From Protula sp. h YS-2021 (Eukaryota > Annelida > Polychaeta > Sabellida > Serpulidae), in contig OX457033.1 in NCBI GenBank assembly GCA_949752745.1, forward strand, positions 13,136,448 through 13,200,447: 64,000 bases of DNA, given 5' to 3'. Positions 1 to 14,129 of this stretch are shown here, one piece after another. Every line of letters begins with the position of its first letter. Within the stretch, counting starts at the first letter, position 1. The translations under genes were made by a program, and so were the position numbers. A model generated the notes under the pieces. It was given only the letters and a program-made list of their open reading frames with translations, was not told the DNA's origin and made no database searches.

Positions 1-3000
1 CAATTTGAAAACAGAAAAACAGCAAACTTACAAAAACAAACAACAATAACAACAACAACAACAAATTTGCAAAAAATATATATTTCAGTTTTCAAAGTCC
101 TGCGAACTGGAAAATTATTATTTCTGCAACATTCTCAGTGTCATTACTTTAAATAAAGAGAAAAATCACAAGCCAAGTATCTGTCTGTTTTGTAGTAGGC
201 CACGTGCTCCAGTATTTAAGAAACGTAACTACACAATTAACCGTACCAGTAACAGTGGAAATGGGGTGATAAAACTAAGTCATGAAATCGATTTTGGATG
301 GAATTTTGTTCCCTGTAAAGAGAAATTATTTTAATTAACTTCATAAGTTCGGTGCAATGACGGATTATGTTACGAATTTTGTTAACTGCACCATTATCTT
401 CTGGCGTTCTGAAAAGCTTCTGTCACTATAGCAATGAAAATTAGAAATAATTAGAACATCGGTACATACACACACCAAAGTAGCTGTAGCATATGGAAAA
501 GATTTAAGTTTGGTAATTACTCAGTTCGGGCATTCTAACGGACTATTTTTACGAAATCCGTTTACTGTACAGTTATAATTCTGATAAGAAGTTGTTTATT
601 TCATTGAAAATTTTAATGAAAAATTAATGAAAAGCTACGACATTAGTGCAGACCTAGCCTACACCAGTGCATTAGTAAAGCTGTAGCTTTCAAATTTTAT
701 GATGCTGTATTGTCTCCCTCTACACGTACATTGTTTTCGGATTACGTGTCAGAGGTTAATCTCGGGGCCACTTGATAGCAAAAAGAAAACACGAACGATT
801 GTTGAAATAATTAATTGAAAAGCTTAACTGGATGGACACACCTTCGATTTTTTGATGCCTTATGGCTTTGATATTGAGGTAGGATCACTAAAAGTTAATC
901 ATTGCTGGGATATTGTGTAAGGAAGATTTCTTTATATACGATTTATCAAAATATGCAAAATTATGTTATGAACCGTGTACAAGTTGCCATGGACGGAGAG
1001 ACATGCCGACAACATCCATATGTCTGGTGTCATGAGGAAGAGACATGACTTGCTGGGGCATTTATCGATAAAAAGTTTGTCCAGACAAAATGTGCTAGAT
1101 GCCTGTGGGGCATTCGTGTTTTGTGTATCTCTAAGTAGTATGGATTATGAGACATTTTTAGATAACATTTTTCTATGAACAGATTTACAGATACGCTAGA
1201 TCATTGCAGCCAAGTAATTCTAAATCATTTAACACATAAAACTGTTAATACAATTTTTCGTTCGAGAAAGACAACATTTCATTCACCTCATATTTGCATA
1301 ATAATGTTATGAATATATGGGTAACATATTTGATAATTTAACTAATATTTTGCAGCACTAAATTTTTAAATCTATATTTGAGGAATGGTCACTTATTCAA
1401 GAAACACCTATAATTTATCTTACAACATTCGTATGCTTCCAATAATGTTCAATTATGAAAAAGGAATGTCGTGTCAATAAAGAATAGCTGTAAAATATTC
1501 TAATTGTTTAATTATTATTTTAAATGCTAAAGCAAAACCCATCTGTGTAAGTACCATTTAATTGTTCTCTCTTCCAATCCGGATTTTAGAAATTTGGAAA
1601 TACGAGTAAAAAACAAACCATTAAGGTCCGTTTGCCTTAGACAAATTAACTCGATTGAATTTAGAGCCAAACCTTAACCGCCACCCCGGGGTCTTTTGAT
1701 CGGAAATTGGCTTGGGGCATACTGAGCGATACCCCCCACTTTTTGTTAGTTATTGTACTAGTTCCTTCTATAAACTGGTAATATTTATTGTCCTTGAAGT
1801 AAACATGAAGAAGCATAACACAGATGTAAGTCATAACATGTATATGTGACTTGCGGGCAATTGGGAGTAGTGAATTCTAGCAGTACTTTGTGTACTTGCA
1901 CTTACTGAGACACGTTCAAACATTATGAATCAATAAGTAAAAGAGCTTAAACAAACCATATCAAGCTCTTTGTGGCACTGAGTCGAAACAATGCATTTTT
2001 TGGAATACGAGTTATAAGGTGGAATGCATTCAAAACCTAAGAAACACACAAATACACGTATATTGAGCTGGTTTCTCACTACTGCGAATAATTGCTTGCA
2101 TAAGGAATTTCTATAAACATAATAGAGCATATGGTATTCACAGTTTAACCACATGGATTTCCACATGTCAAAAATGAAATGATATGGTAGCTACATGTAT
2201 GTCATTGTAGATAGATAAAATTAAAAATAAAATTGCATTCAGGGCATGTGTAATCACAAGGATAACAGTTATTTGTTATCTTTTGTGTCAGTATGGTGTA
2301 ATTTGGTAACAACTGGTAACAATTTGGTTACCGCATGGTTACCTCATATACTTAACGGAAGAAATCTGAGATATTCTTGAAGCTACTTAACATGCTTCGC
2401 TCTCTAGTAATGCAGCCCCATACATGTTGCAAGATTCAGATGTCTTTATTTACCATACTAACCAGTCAACGGCTTAAAAATTTTGCAACTTTCAAAAGTA
2501 TTGTCCCCATGTGGAACAAATAGTGTTACCATATATTGATCTGAGTGTGGCAAACAATTACAGTTTTTTCACTCTTTAACTGTGATTTTAACCCAGTAAT
2601 ATTTTTTTATTGTAACAAACAACCTTTATGACCAAGATTTAAGCAGACACTTGCTGATACACACAACAGTTTATCTCCTTTTCACGATCACAAATGGGAT
2701 CGTTACCTTTTCTATTGTTGCTAATAAAGTGCGTGTCAATGGCTTAAGTGTATTGATACTAGCAACAATGTACTGTTAGTATATATAGACAGCGTGCTCT
2801 CCCAACACAGCGCCCAAACACCATAATAAGCCTCAGTGATTTCAATAGGGATCAGATCTAGAGTATAGGTGTTTGATAAGGTAGCCACAGCTCATACATG
2901 GATAATGGAGCTAAACCCTAAATATAGATCTAAAGCCATTACACGATTAATCTGTTGAGAAATGACGCAGGGATCCTTTAGCCGTTTTATGTGTCACTTT

Positions 3001-3501
3001 CGATGTCTTTCTTATTGTCGCCTGGATATAACTGTGATCCGGCACGGTTGTGCCATCCTTGGTGGTATTGTCCGAAACACTCTCAGTGACAGGAGAAAGC
3101 AATGAACTTCATATCAGGTATTGTTAAAAAACTTCACACGAGGTCGGAGTAAACTGCAATGCGAAAATCAAAAACTGGATACTCGAAACCATGTGCTGAT
3201 TTGGGAGAAAGGTTCGTGGTTCTGAAGGATTAAATGCAACTGGATGTTGCCTAGAAACCTTCGGTGAAATGTTTACAATTTAAGAAAACATTGGTTTCTG
3301 TTGTTATTATTGTTGTTGCTGCTGTCATAATGTGGAAAATATTACTAGGCAGGCACTTCACTGCCTGAAGGAACAAATAATTCCTCATATTTTACTAGCA
3401 TCTGCCTCAGGTACGTTTTGGTCCTGTCATTTGCTAGCTTGCTTTAATACAGTAAAATTTAACATTTAAAGTGGGTTACCATTATCTTGTTCTCAGCTAT
3501 T

Positions 3502-3767
3502 GGGTTTATAAGAATGATCTGTTTATCAGGTTTGTCAGCGTAATAACAACAATAGCATATGACCAATCTGTTCCTTTTGCTAATCAGTTCACGAAGGAAC
3601 AGACATTTGAAGGAACACATTTCTGGGTGCCCTTGGGTTTATAGAAATGATCTGTTTCTCAGGTTTGTCAGCGTAATAACAACAATAGCATATGACCAAT
3701 CTGTTCCTTTTGCTAATCAGTTCACGAAGGAACAGATATTTGAAGGAACAGATTTCTGGGTGCCCTT
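3502..3767. repeat. 133-bp tandem duplication (two copies)
   Basis: The segment starting GGGTTTATA at 3502 is repeated head to tail from 3635. Both copies contain the same run through CAGGTTTGTCAGCG and CACGAAGGAACAGA, with only a few substitutions. The open frame across the second copy is a by-product of the duplication. Confidence 0.85.
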
Positions 3768-4243
3768 TATACATAAGTCAGAGAAATCAGGTTGTGGTAG
3801 GGCACCATTTGCCGTTGTTTCACTACATGTGCCCCATATGCTAAATGTGCTGTCTGTGTGTGCAAATGACAAGTGAAATGTAGTAATAAAATATAAATTC
3901 ATTGGCAAACACTCGACAAAATGCTCAAAGGAAAAATATATATCTGACACGATCGGCAAATGAAAAGTACATTTGACAAAATTTGCTTAGCCCTTAACGA
4001 TTCATATCTATAATAATCTGCATGCAGACATGCTTTTTCTCAATATCTCACGTACAAAAAAATACACAGTCTCGAACTGATAATCAGTTAATGAAAAACT
4101 GATAAGGAAAGAGTGACTCTTCAGTTTCCTTATTATAGTTATAATGATAAACTAAGCGGTAACTGTTATGAAAATTATAGCCTGGAAGTGCGTCATTCAG
4201 CATTCAATTAAGATAACGAAGTTTTTCTATGTTCTTTATGAGT

Positions 4244-4264
4244 CTATTATTATTATTATTATTA

Positions 4265-4306
<42 letters not shown>

Positions 4307-4335
4307 GTGTTAGTGTTAGTGTTAGTTTTAGTGTT
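4244..4335. repeat. ATT microsatellite followed by GTTAGT repeats
   Basis: About twenty ATT triplets (one GTT interruption) run into four to five copies of GTTAGT/TTTAGT. The poly-isoleucine reading across it is a repeat artefact. Confidence 0.9.
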
Positions 4336-5169
4336 GTTGTTAATCGCATTGCCTTTCGCAACATGAGGTAGCATCTTAGGCTATCTATTGCACTTGACAT
4401 GTGGTTTTAGCGGCAGTTAAACATGTGATTAACACATGCCCTGTAAACGTGGGGTAACCATATATGCTCTGTTTCAATGAAATATCTCATCAGGCGTGGT
4501 TAAGTGTGCGTTATTTTTATTTTGAATTTTATCCAATTTAAGAGTCAAAATGGCCACCATATTGGATTTTCATTTCCGGTTGGGGGTTGTGCTCTCTACG
4601 ATGACTTGTGTCTGCTGTTTTACCTGGAGCAGTACCTGGATTTCGAAGTGTTTTATTATAACATTAATCACCATATGTTTCCACATGACGAGGCGTAACT
4701 GATGACCCATTATTAAACAACATTTTTATATTGCTGTTTTATTTCTGAATGTCTTTTTATTTATTTATTTTTATTTTATCATTATTATTATTTTGAAAAC
4801 CAGGTACTTCTGATTTCGCATTCCACCGGGCTGTATACTAAAATTCAAAATTAGTTTTTGTGGCTTTTTCTGAAATGTTTGTGTGAGATCTTTCACTATA
4901 ATAGCAAGGAAAACAGGAGCAGATATTGTTTTTAAGATAAGACCAGATAAAACACTTGCTGCGCGCGCTTTGTCAGTTGAAGAGATACTTAATGAAATCG
5001 GTTTTTGTTGCCATCCTGATAAGTGATATGGTGAAATGATTAAAACGACAAGTAGATAATACATTATTTAGCGTCTCATCAAGCCCGCAAGAAGACATAT
5101 GGAATGGATGGGTGTGTTCGAGGATTGGAGGGGGTAGCAGTCACATACAAACTTGGTTGCCATACATGT

Positions 5170-5315
5170 CCATAACGGGGTTTGGTCAATTCAACCCTCG
5201 ATCAACTCAGCCCTCTGCCAACTCAACCCATTTTCGTCCAGTCAACCCACCTATGTTTGGTCAACTCAACCCACCCTTAATACCAACTCAACCCACCCTG
5301 AAAGTCAACTCAACC
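5170..5315. repeat. CAACTCAACCC-rich interspersed repeat
   Basis: The stretch begins GGGGTTTGGTCAATTC and has at least eight spaced copies of a core like CAACTCAACCCACC. The same wording (GGNGTTTGGACAACTCGGNCC) recurs at 60.61 kb and 61.51 kb, where it forms hairpins. I therefore read this as a degenerate member of the same short repeat family. Confidence 0.55.
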
Positions 5316-5905
5316 CACCTAAATGAAATCATTCCAGTGACAAAATATATTAATGAAAAACGAAATAATCAGTTTCTAAGATGAGCTTCTGGTTTCAGAT
5401 GAAAGAAACTTAACCAGATGTGTGATGTGTGACCATAACTTCCTAAAACACATGACAAAAACTGCACGCCTTTTCACTGAATTATATATTTATGAGCGCA
5501 GACACAACTAGAAAACACTACAATCATGGAACGAAAAATAGGTAGACACAGCCGAAATAAACTAGCTTTTGTGAGAAGCGCGGAGTAGTGAATAAATATT
5601 ACTCTCCATGTAAACGAAACTGGTAACCTACTGGACCACATCTGGCACCGAAATTACACCCATCCCTTTCTCCGCATTTTTTTTTTTTTTTTTTTTTTGA
5701 ATGAAAACACTTATGTTACCAAGTGCTTCCACGGCTGTTGCGTGGGTGGTTGGGAGCACGAGTGGGCATAAATGCACACAAAAGCATGTGTAAAGGCGGT
5801 TGTCCTGTTTATTTTTGCAGACACGAGTAACAAGGTCCCGTGAAGAGCAGCGAGACTTCATGCGGCTTCACACGTGACAAGACGTGACTTGGTGAAAACG
5901 CCTCA

Positions 5906-6976
5906 ATGGTGCACAAATTATACAGCGCGGCACCAGCAAGGAATATGAGTAACCATGGCAACCCAAGCCATGACGACGACAACCACGCGTCACAACATGA
6001 ATACAACTACTTCCTGGATAAGGAAATACAAAAGAAACTACTCGTTATTCAAGAGGAGGAAACATTTAAGCACTGGAATAGTGAATACAAAAGAATTATC
6101 CAACAACACAACAACACACATATCATTGTACCCAAAACACAAAAATCTAAAGCGAGGCCTCAAAAGAACGATGAATTTTGTGGCTGGTGCGATAACGGAA
6201 GTTCTAGCAATGGACAAGAGATAAACAGGAAGCAGGAGAAAATCCCGCGTCTATCCCGCGAGAAAGAATCCACCATCGGTTGGAAAGACAACCGCCTTCG
6301 TGAGATAAGCTATGTGTTCAAGCATTACGGTGATATAGGAAAATACATAGAACAATATAGGTATGAGCATACATATAACTTTGGGCCCTTAAGTCGCGAG
6401 CCCATTGAAATAACAACGTGTAAAATTGTACCACTGCGTGATACACCCACACCCGCTGTGTACAGTGATAAACACCATCATCCTTTTCCACACAGGCAGC
6501 GTGCCAATTCACCCCAAACTAACCCTTCCCGGCACCTCCTCTCCCCTGAAACCACGCACAAGAGTGAACTAACGAGTGACTCCTCCTCACGCCTCGCACA
6601 TGCGCATTCCGAATCCAACATTCTTGATCTTGCTCATAAGTATAAATTTGCCCCCAGTGCTCTTAAAGAAGCAAAGGCTCGGAAAACATCGCCGACTTCA
6701 CCCAGGAGTGTCTCTCGTTCCGAATCATTTAAGAATTCCAGTAGGCCTAGCTCAGGAAAGGCCAATAGGCCTCACTCGGGAAAGGTTAGTAGCCCAGGGA
6801 CGATGCGCATCACGCCGTCGCTAGTAGCCCTCGGACCTATCGGACAGAATGTGCCACAGCAAAGCGGACGTGTCCAAGCTGTACCGGCATCGCCAAGAGG
6901 AAGTGAAAGTCCATCGAAAAGTCCAGTCAAACGCATTGCAAATGACAGTCCGCTTAGTGGGCCAATGTACACCAAG
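5906..6976 (+). CDS. Large disordered protein, exon 1 (start codon exon)
   Basis: I do not recognise this protein family. The exon probably begins at 5821 after a strong acceptor (TTATTTTTGCAG), giving about 85 nt of 5' UTR. An in-frame TGA at 5885 makes the ATG at 5906 the first possible start. The reading stays open to 7039, but AAG|GTGAGC at 6976/6977 is a strong donor in phase 0, and exon 2 is open when entered in phase 0. The 357 codons begin MVHKLYSAAPARNMSNHGN. The first half is charged and may be helical (EIQKKLLVIQEEETFKHW, residues about 40-60). The second half is Ser/Pro/Arg/His-rich with SP and RS sites (SPTSPRSVSRSESF near residue 270), so it is probably disordered and phosphorylated. 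A second donor at 7036 (GTGAGT) would give phase 2, which does not fit exon 2. Confidence 0.65.
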
Positions 6977-9057
6977 GTGAGCTACAGGAGTCCAAGCCAG
7001 CCGAACGGAAATGCACCAGAGAAAACGCACGTCACGTGAGTAGATTACTGTACAAAGTTGTTGTTTTTTTCTCCCTCCCGCCCTGGAAATATACAGAGGT
7101 GTGGATTCAGCCAAGGTATTAATGGGGGCGAGATGAGGCTCGAGCCCGTGGTTATGTCCAGCGGTCTGCTCAGATTGGATCCCTCTTGCTTATAATGTTA
7201 TAATGTCGAATTCCAAGCGGTATAAATGGTCGAGGGATTAAAATCCCGGTAAAACTCTGACTGGATTCGCAGCTGAATAAAACAGGGAACCATTAAATGA
7301 GAGGCTCAAGTATATAACCCGTATGGTATAAATAAGTGTAAAATTCCAAGTGTTAAATACCGCTTATAGATCTGAAGGAATCGAGCAGCATTAGCAGGTC
7401 TTCAAGTGGCCGTAGTAAATATAAGGGTTGGGTTGATGGTTTTTTAAAACTGGTATTCGTGTGTGTGTGTATGTGTAATGTGTGGTTTTCTTTAACCGGT
7501 GAAGGTGTCTCCATAAACACAAAAATACATTTGTCATGCTATTTTGAATTTTTCATAGCAGTTGGAAATCAAGGGTTTTCACCAAAAAATGGGACAAGTA
7601 AGCTCACTATTTTGGTTGTTGTTGTTGTTTTTATTTTTTTAAGTTGGCCCCCTTCTTTCCCTCAACGGGAACCTGTTAACTACATCTTACAACTTCTACA
7701 GAGTTTGTTTAATTATTTTTTGATTTGGTAGGAGGCTAATAGACTGTTGAACGTCAAAATATTGAAATCTGAAAATCCAGCAATGCATTACCAGATGATA
7801 AAATGATTTCACTATGCGGCTGATTCTTGTTACGCTTGATCGCTTCAAAACAGTGCATAGATGGTGTCATCTGGTCGCCAGAAAGTGGCGATATGTTGAA
7901 AGATTTCTTCACCTCCTCCAAAATATTGTCTAAATCAAAATGTCATCAAAAACAAAGAACAACCAAGACCTACATCTACAACTTTTTCTCATTTTTTCTT
8001 TTTTTTTTTTTTGCTTCATTATATTTGAAAAAAGTGATTATATATTTACAACCAGTTTGGGTTATTTTAGGATAACATAAAATAATTATGTTGAAATGTG
8101 AAACTAGAACCGCATTTCGCAAGCGAAATCTTCAACACTTGACAAACATTAAAAGTTAAAAATATTTCTTTGAATGGCTTATTATTTCTTGAATAACATG
8201 AAGTTTTTTTTTCACAAGCCGCATAGTCTGTCATACGACTAAGTAGAGAGCTTATGGCGCAGCACGTATGCGGCTTATAAGGTTCATCTGCTTGGTTATG
8301 TTGGCTCAACGGCTTTATTGATTGAATGGACTAGCACTTTTTCTCTCTGCAGGTAGAACTGGCGTCACGCCCATAAGCTGTGCTGTTTTGCTCAACCGTT
8401 AATTTGCTTTTAAATGCGCTGTATTTATTTATTCTAAAATCAGCTGTGTTCGCATGACAATTTAAGCATGTAAACGAAATAGTAGACGAAAAAGGCGGGA
8501 TGCACACGCTCGAATCAAGTTCTACATAAGTACAAAGTTTTGTGGTCCTAGGGCCTGTAGTGTCAGAGAAGAAGCTGAGACAAGAAAATGAATTTTTACT
8601 GTCAAGAAAAAAATAGCCCAACGGCTGCCCGCACAAATTCATGTAAGCCTTGACCAAGTCAAAGACTTGTCAAGTGTTAAATATACTCTGTTCTGTGGTA
8701 CTCATTAGTCTTTTGGACAAGGAAACAAAGCAGTTGTTAATAGAGGAAAGCCCTGGTATTGCACCGAATAATGGCTGTGTAAATAGCACAAACTTATAGA
8801 TTGATTGATCCCACATACTCCCACGTAATGCAGCGTCAACAACAAGAACAAATAGGTTCCTTTGGTTTGTCGAAGACAGAGAGAAAGCAACTCATTGTAT
8901 CAGTTAGCCAAGTGCATGCAACAGCAATATTCAGAGTTAGTCAGAGCAAACATGCGTAGATGTTATTTCACACCATACCGAATTGTGTTTCGCTACACAT
9001 CAAGACAACGGGTTATAAGTCATATCGTGAGGTTCCAATTTATGTGAGTTAAAACGG

Positions 9058-9350
9058 GCTGGGAGCCGATCTGGGGAACCCGGGAGTGGGGGCGGGGGAG
9101 GGAGAATAGGCACTCATGTGCCAACTGATTCCCCAAGCGTGTCCACGACTTTTTAAAAGGACCCCTAAACGCGAAGTGCCAAGTTTAAAATTTGCCCTCC
9201 TTCTAAACAAACGCGAAGGAAGTTCCGAAGGGACCACCCTTTTTGTGCGAAACGCGGAACACTGAATGAAAATGACCTCCTTTTTAAAGAAATAGCTAGT
9301 CCGCGCGGACCGCATCTTGCCTCAAAATTACCCCTTTTCTCTTTTTTTTG
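9058..9350 (-). repeat. Dispersed repeat, copy 1
   Basis: Read on the - strand, this copy shares blocks in the same order with 23.69-23.99 kb on the + strand: a GGGGTAATTTTGAGGCA-like block, TTTCGGAACT-like, TTTAAACTTGGCA, CGTTTAGGGGTCCTTTT, then a C-rich tail. It has no coding capacity and looks like a non-autonomous transposon or a decayed fragment. Confidence 0.6.
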
Positions 9351-12300
9351 ACACCTTTGACAATACATATGATACCAAGTAAAAATCTGCACGGTTTCTA
9401 AAGAACGAGGTCAAAACTCCAAGGTCACGGGTTTGAATCTGCTTCAGAGTAGTGAACAGGGACTTGAATTTTACAACGAGTCTCTCAGTTTAGCAAATTC
9501 AGGGAGTTATTGGAGCTACCTAGGAATTCAAATTAACATCTATTGAATCACAGGGCATATCGTTTGAAATATTAATAATACTTTAGTTAAAATTATTCGA
9601 AATTGTCTCGCAAATTCATGATTGTTGTAATGTTTAGTTATTTTATGTGAGTCATCATGTAAGAGAAATTTGCCTAGAATTGACGTGTTCCTTATAGCTA
9701 AGAAAAGCACTTATGCATTGTTTTATAATGGCTTCATACCAAAATGCCAAAGTGTCGGAAGCTCTTCACATTATTCTTGCAGTATTCAGATATAAAGGAG
9801 GCATTATTCCAACAAATGATGACGAATCCACGGCGATCGATCTAGCGACCATAAGTGATTGTCATGATCCAAATTAGAATGACAATTGATCTAAATCTGA
9901 TAGGACTTTCAAAACGTGTTGAAAATATTTCAGTAACTATTCTTTTGTATTTTAATACATATACGTCAAAGCCGCTACCTCTGTAATCCATACAAATCAG
10001 GCCCCGTTAAACCACAATCTGTTAACTAATCCAATAGTTGAAACAATAAAAATCGTACACGCACCGTTCTTTTCTGTAGTTACCTGATAAAACTGTGACT
10101 CAAATGAAAATAGCTTAAGCTGAATCAAATTTATTTACATTTTTTTCAGCAATACAATTTTTGGGAAATATGAAGGTTTTGTGTAATGAAAATAATATGC
10201 ATTCACCCATGAGGCAGAGACGTGTTGTAATGAGGGCCATTAAGGGTTGTCTGGGTGTTAAATTCTGGGTTTTACTTAGGAGTACTGACCCCAGATTGTC
10301 AATCGTCAATTCACATCGGAACATAAACTTAAAATTAGCGCAACTACACTTTGCCATAAAAGAGCCCTTTCTAAATAATATATCTTTGTTTTCTGTACCT
10401 TTGGTGTCACATAACACACACCGAGATTCCAGTGTAACATGGGTATCAATAGAATAAGTTTGAGGGCACTTCTAGACAGTATTTGCCACAAAGCTTCGTG
10501 GTATGTGATTCAGGTTACTCCAGTACAATAAAGGTTATATCATATAAAGTGCTAAATCCAGTGTATAGAGGGCAAGTTATGATTGCTAGTCAGACACAAT
10601 CTGTTTCTTAATTTCCATTTGACATATGTTATGGATACACTAATTATCCTGGATAAGCTTTCATAATATACTTAGTACGAAAGCATTTTATGTGTAGCCG
10701 TTATATCACGGGGTTTAACAATTCAAAGGTTACTAATAAAACTTACTTATTATTTGCCATTTAATCCAAACTCGTTTCTGGCGTTGCTTTTCTCTGGAGA
10801 GATAAGCGAATTCAATGCAAAAGAATGTGTTTTAAGATAAACGCTTATGTGAACCAATACAAATAGCATAATAGCTTAATTAAACACAGACACCAGGCCG
10901 CTGGTTTTTGCTTTGTGATGCTTGAATTGCCGATTATATTTTATACTTAATTGACCCAAAAGATAGAGCCCAAAAAGACTCGCGAAATAATTACCATGGA
11001 AAAGTATAGTATGAATTATTGCCCTCGTAATCAAAAGAATTCCGTAAAAACCCTTAACCTGTTGTTAATTTTTCTAGAGGAAATACAGTTGTCGAGTTGA
11101 CAAGCAAACCAACATTTCGAAATGTCAGTACAAAGTTTAAAATAATAATGCTTCTAAACATTAAGTTTAAGGGGTATCATGAATCCATTAATTTAACATC
11201 CTTCATTTATTGTTTAATTAAAATCTTAAATAACTCTGTCTGTTCTTGAAAATCAAGTCTGTCAAAAGTAAAATGTACAATTATTGTCGATATGGCTTTG
11301 ACAAAAAATTCGTGCTGTGGAATTTAGTATAATTATTCATGAATACCATGTCAGCAAATGCATGTTTTTAGTTTTTACTTATGCTCATTCCATATTGTTA
11401 AATGATGATTCACAAATACATTACAGACGGGTTTCATATATTTACGTTATTTAGAGTGTTTTTCAATTATATTGCCTTGGCGTATCAGTTTCGTAAACAC
11501 GATTCTGATTACAGACGTGAGAACGCTCACGGAATGATTATTGCGTTTGCATTCCCTCCTATAATGTCTACCAGGAAAAAAAGAATATTAAACAAAACCG
11601 AATTTACATAAGGAGGATTTACCAGTTGTTTAAATACTTCACTGGTTATTAAAGGCATGTTCAATCAAACCATATAAATGCCAGAAAGCTATGTAAAAAT
11701 TTCTGTTAGCAAGCAAACTTAGATTCCATTTTTTTCATGTACGCAAAGTAGCAAGACACCTGCGTAAGATCATTAACAAATTTTCACTTCTCTCCTGGGG
11801 AAAGTGAAATTGATAAATTCAAATAACATTGGTACAACATTTAAGATATCTTAATAGTAACAAAAAAATAATGTTTTCTTAGTGTTTAGAATGTAAGGAG
11901 TTTTGTCAGCGTTTTTCAAGACATTTCTGTTTTATATTTTTTCTCGTAAATATAAAAATATAATCGTATTCAAACAAAACGTATTTCGGTCTTTGACTCT
12001 GATATAGTTATCAGTGTCATACCACTTTTTAAGTGTGTGACTTCACAGTTAGGTTGTTATTTTCATTGGATACAAAAACAAAGTGACAGTGAAACTCACA
12101 TTAAGTATCTTATTCAATGAAAGATTACCCATTAACTGCCACAGCAGAGCAACCATAAGGCTATAAATTATTTATAAGGTAGACTGATCTGGTAATGAAT
12201 CCATAGTATTATCAAATAAACTTTCACAAGTGCCTAGCACTTTAAACCACTTGAAACATCCACCTGTTTAACAGTGTGCATTTTGCATGGAAAGAAGCAT

Positions 12301-13970
12301 GATTAAATTATAATAAATTTGGGTTCTATTTAATGTGATATAAACAGCAACTCTGTGCGGCCTGGAAGTGAATAGCCAGTATATCTAAACGAATTAAAAC
12401 ACTTACAAATAGCAACGCCCCTCTGAAAACCGACATTAACAACGGTTGTTGTGTATCTTTCTTCTATCTGTATTCTTTAAACTATCAGTAGAAATCATCG
12501 TATACAGAATGCATTGCATTTCTGTTGGCTAATTGTTACTTAAGATGCATGTTTCAATCGGTCGCTTCGGGCAATCCGAGAGATTGAAGGATGTAACGCG
12601 TGGAGGAGGCGGTTACGTTGAAACAAAGTCCATGTTGCTTTAAAACATTCTTTACAACATTTGTAAAACAACCATTTGAAAGAACATATTACCCATTATG
12701 TTAGTGGTTTTAAAAAGGTTTAGAAATGCGAATACTCAAATTGATCAGCATCATGAAGTAATATATCACGGTTTTCAAGACGTTTCTTAACACTGCCATT
12801 TAGTATAGACAGGTACTACTCACACAGCTCCAAATTTAAGCACTTGACAGGTGATCAGTCTTCACTCCAGACCGGGCAAACCAGTTGTATATTTTGAGAG
12901 TGCATTTTTTCACACAGTGGAATAATTTTAACTTAAACTGAAGCATATAGTTTGTGTATTATTACGAAAAACTTCTCATAATAATATGGCAGGCATAACT
13001 GAGTTACAGTAAAAATATTGTGTTTTTGTATTGTAATGGATTTTTCTACTTTGTTTTACAAACAATGACACCAAATTGCTTTGCATGCTGTGTGCATATA
13101 TGTTTCTATTATTGGTAAACATGGTTTTGCTCCATTTTATAAAATCCGGAGGAAATGTTATTTTAATAAAAAAAAATCTTGGAATTTTTTATCATACAAA
13201 CTGAACAAAATAGATTCTACCTTGAAAAGTGTTCCGTTCAGCATTCTTGAAATTTTAGTTCCCTGCATTCTTTTTATATGCACAATTATATTCCAATGCC
13301 TGTACATTTCTGACCTTGGTCGCAATTTTATTACTTTTCTCTTATCTCACTAATTCAATTAAACACAAGTTTTGCATTTTAAAGGTAACATACATAACAA
13401 TATGTGTAATCATTGAATATTGTTCTCTGAGGAAAGTTCGGAAAATCTTGAGTCAAACTCACAAACATTTCTCACCATTACTGTAGTTTACCTTTCATTT
13501 CGTTTCCTGCGGTTTTCACATATAAATTATTAATACATACTGACCGCACTGGATATAGCGTGTTCAGCTGGAACAATTGTCAGTGTATTTCATACAGACA
13601 CGGGACGAAAGACTACTGTGGATATGTTAAGCATCATAAGCATGAATAGTTATTTAACTTAATTAACCATTTATTAATTGCTAATCACTTAAAGCCAACA
13701 GGTATTTCAAGTTGTATACTGGCGTACTGAGTGTAATATGGGTACATGACAAGATATAACCAGAGGTATCTGATCCAGATCTTATAATATAGGTGTTGTC
13801 GTTCATTTCTACCTGAAACATAATTCCAGAATGATGCGATTAAGTGAATGTGAATGAAATGATCACAGTTGGAACTTCATTAGTTTTTATTAAGCGATAA
13901 CGACTTATATATATCACAGAAGTGCATTTCGTGGATAGTAGGTGTATGTTTACCGATTTAGAAATAAGAA

Positions 13971-14129
<159 letters not shown>

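Larger units (their letters stand above)
1..5820. other. Intergenic region without recognisable genes
   Basis: AT-rich sequence with stops in all frames. The open frames present are short, lack family motifs and are not bounded by convincing splice sites. It holds a 133-bp tandem duplication near 3.5 kb, an ATT-type microsatellite near 4.25 kb, a CAACTCAACCC-rich repeat near 5.2 kb and a T-run at about 5677-5698. I see no tRNA or rRNA gene. The right end is set by a good splice acceptor (pyrimidine tract then TTTTTGCAG) ending at 5820, so the 5' part of the next gene, a non-coding exon and its promoter, may lie somewhere in this stretch. Confidence 0.6.

Noticed and set aside
5112..5384. 90-codon frame rich in Asn-Pro-Thr-Gln
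   Set aside because: It is a reading of the CAACTCAACCC repeat.
7031..7041. GTGAGT donor at 7036 as the end of exon 1
   Set aside because: It leaves phase 2, and exon 2 is closed when entered that way. The donor at 6977 is in phase 0 and fits.
10115..10457. Overlapping open frames of about 100 codons on both strands
   Set aside because: They overlap each other, lack motifs and sit deep in an intron.
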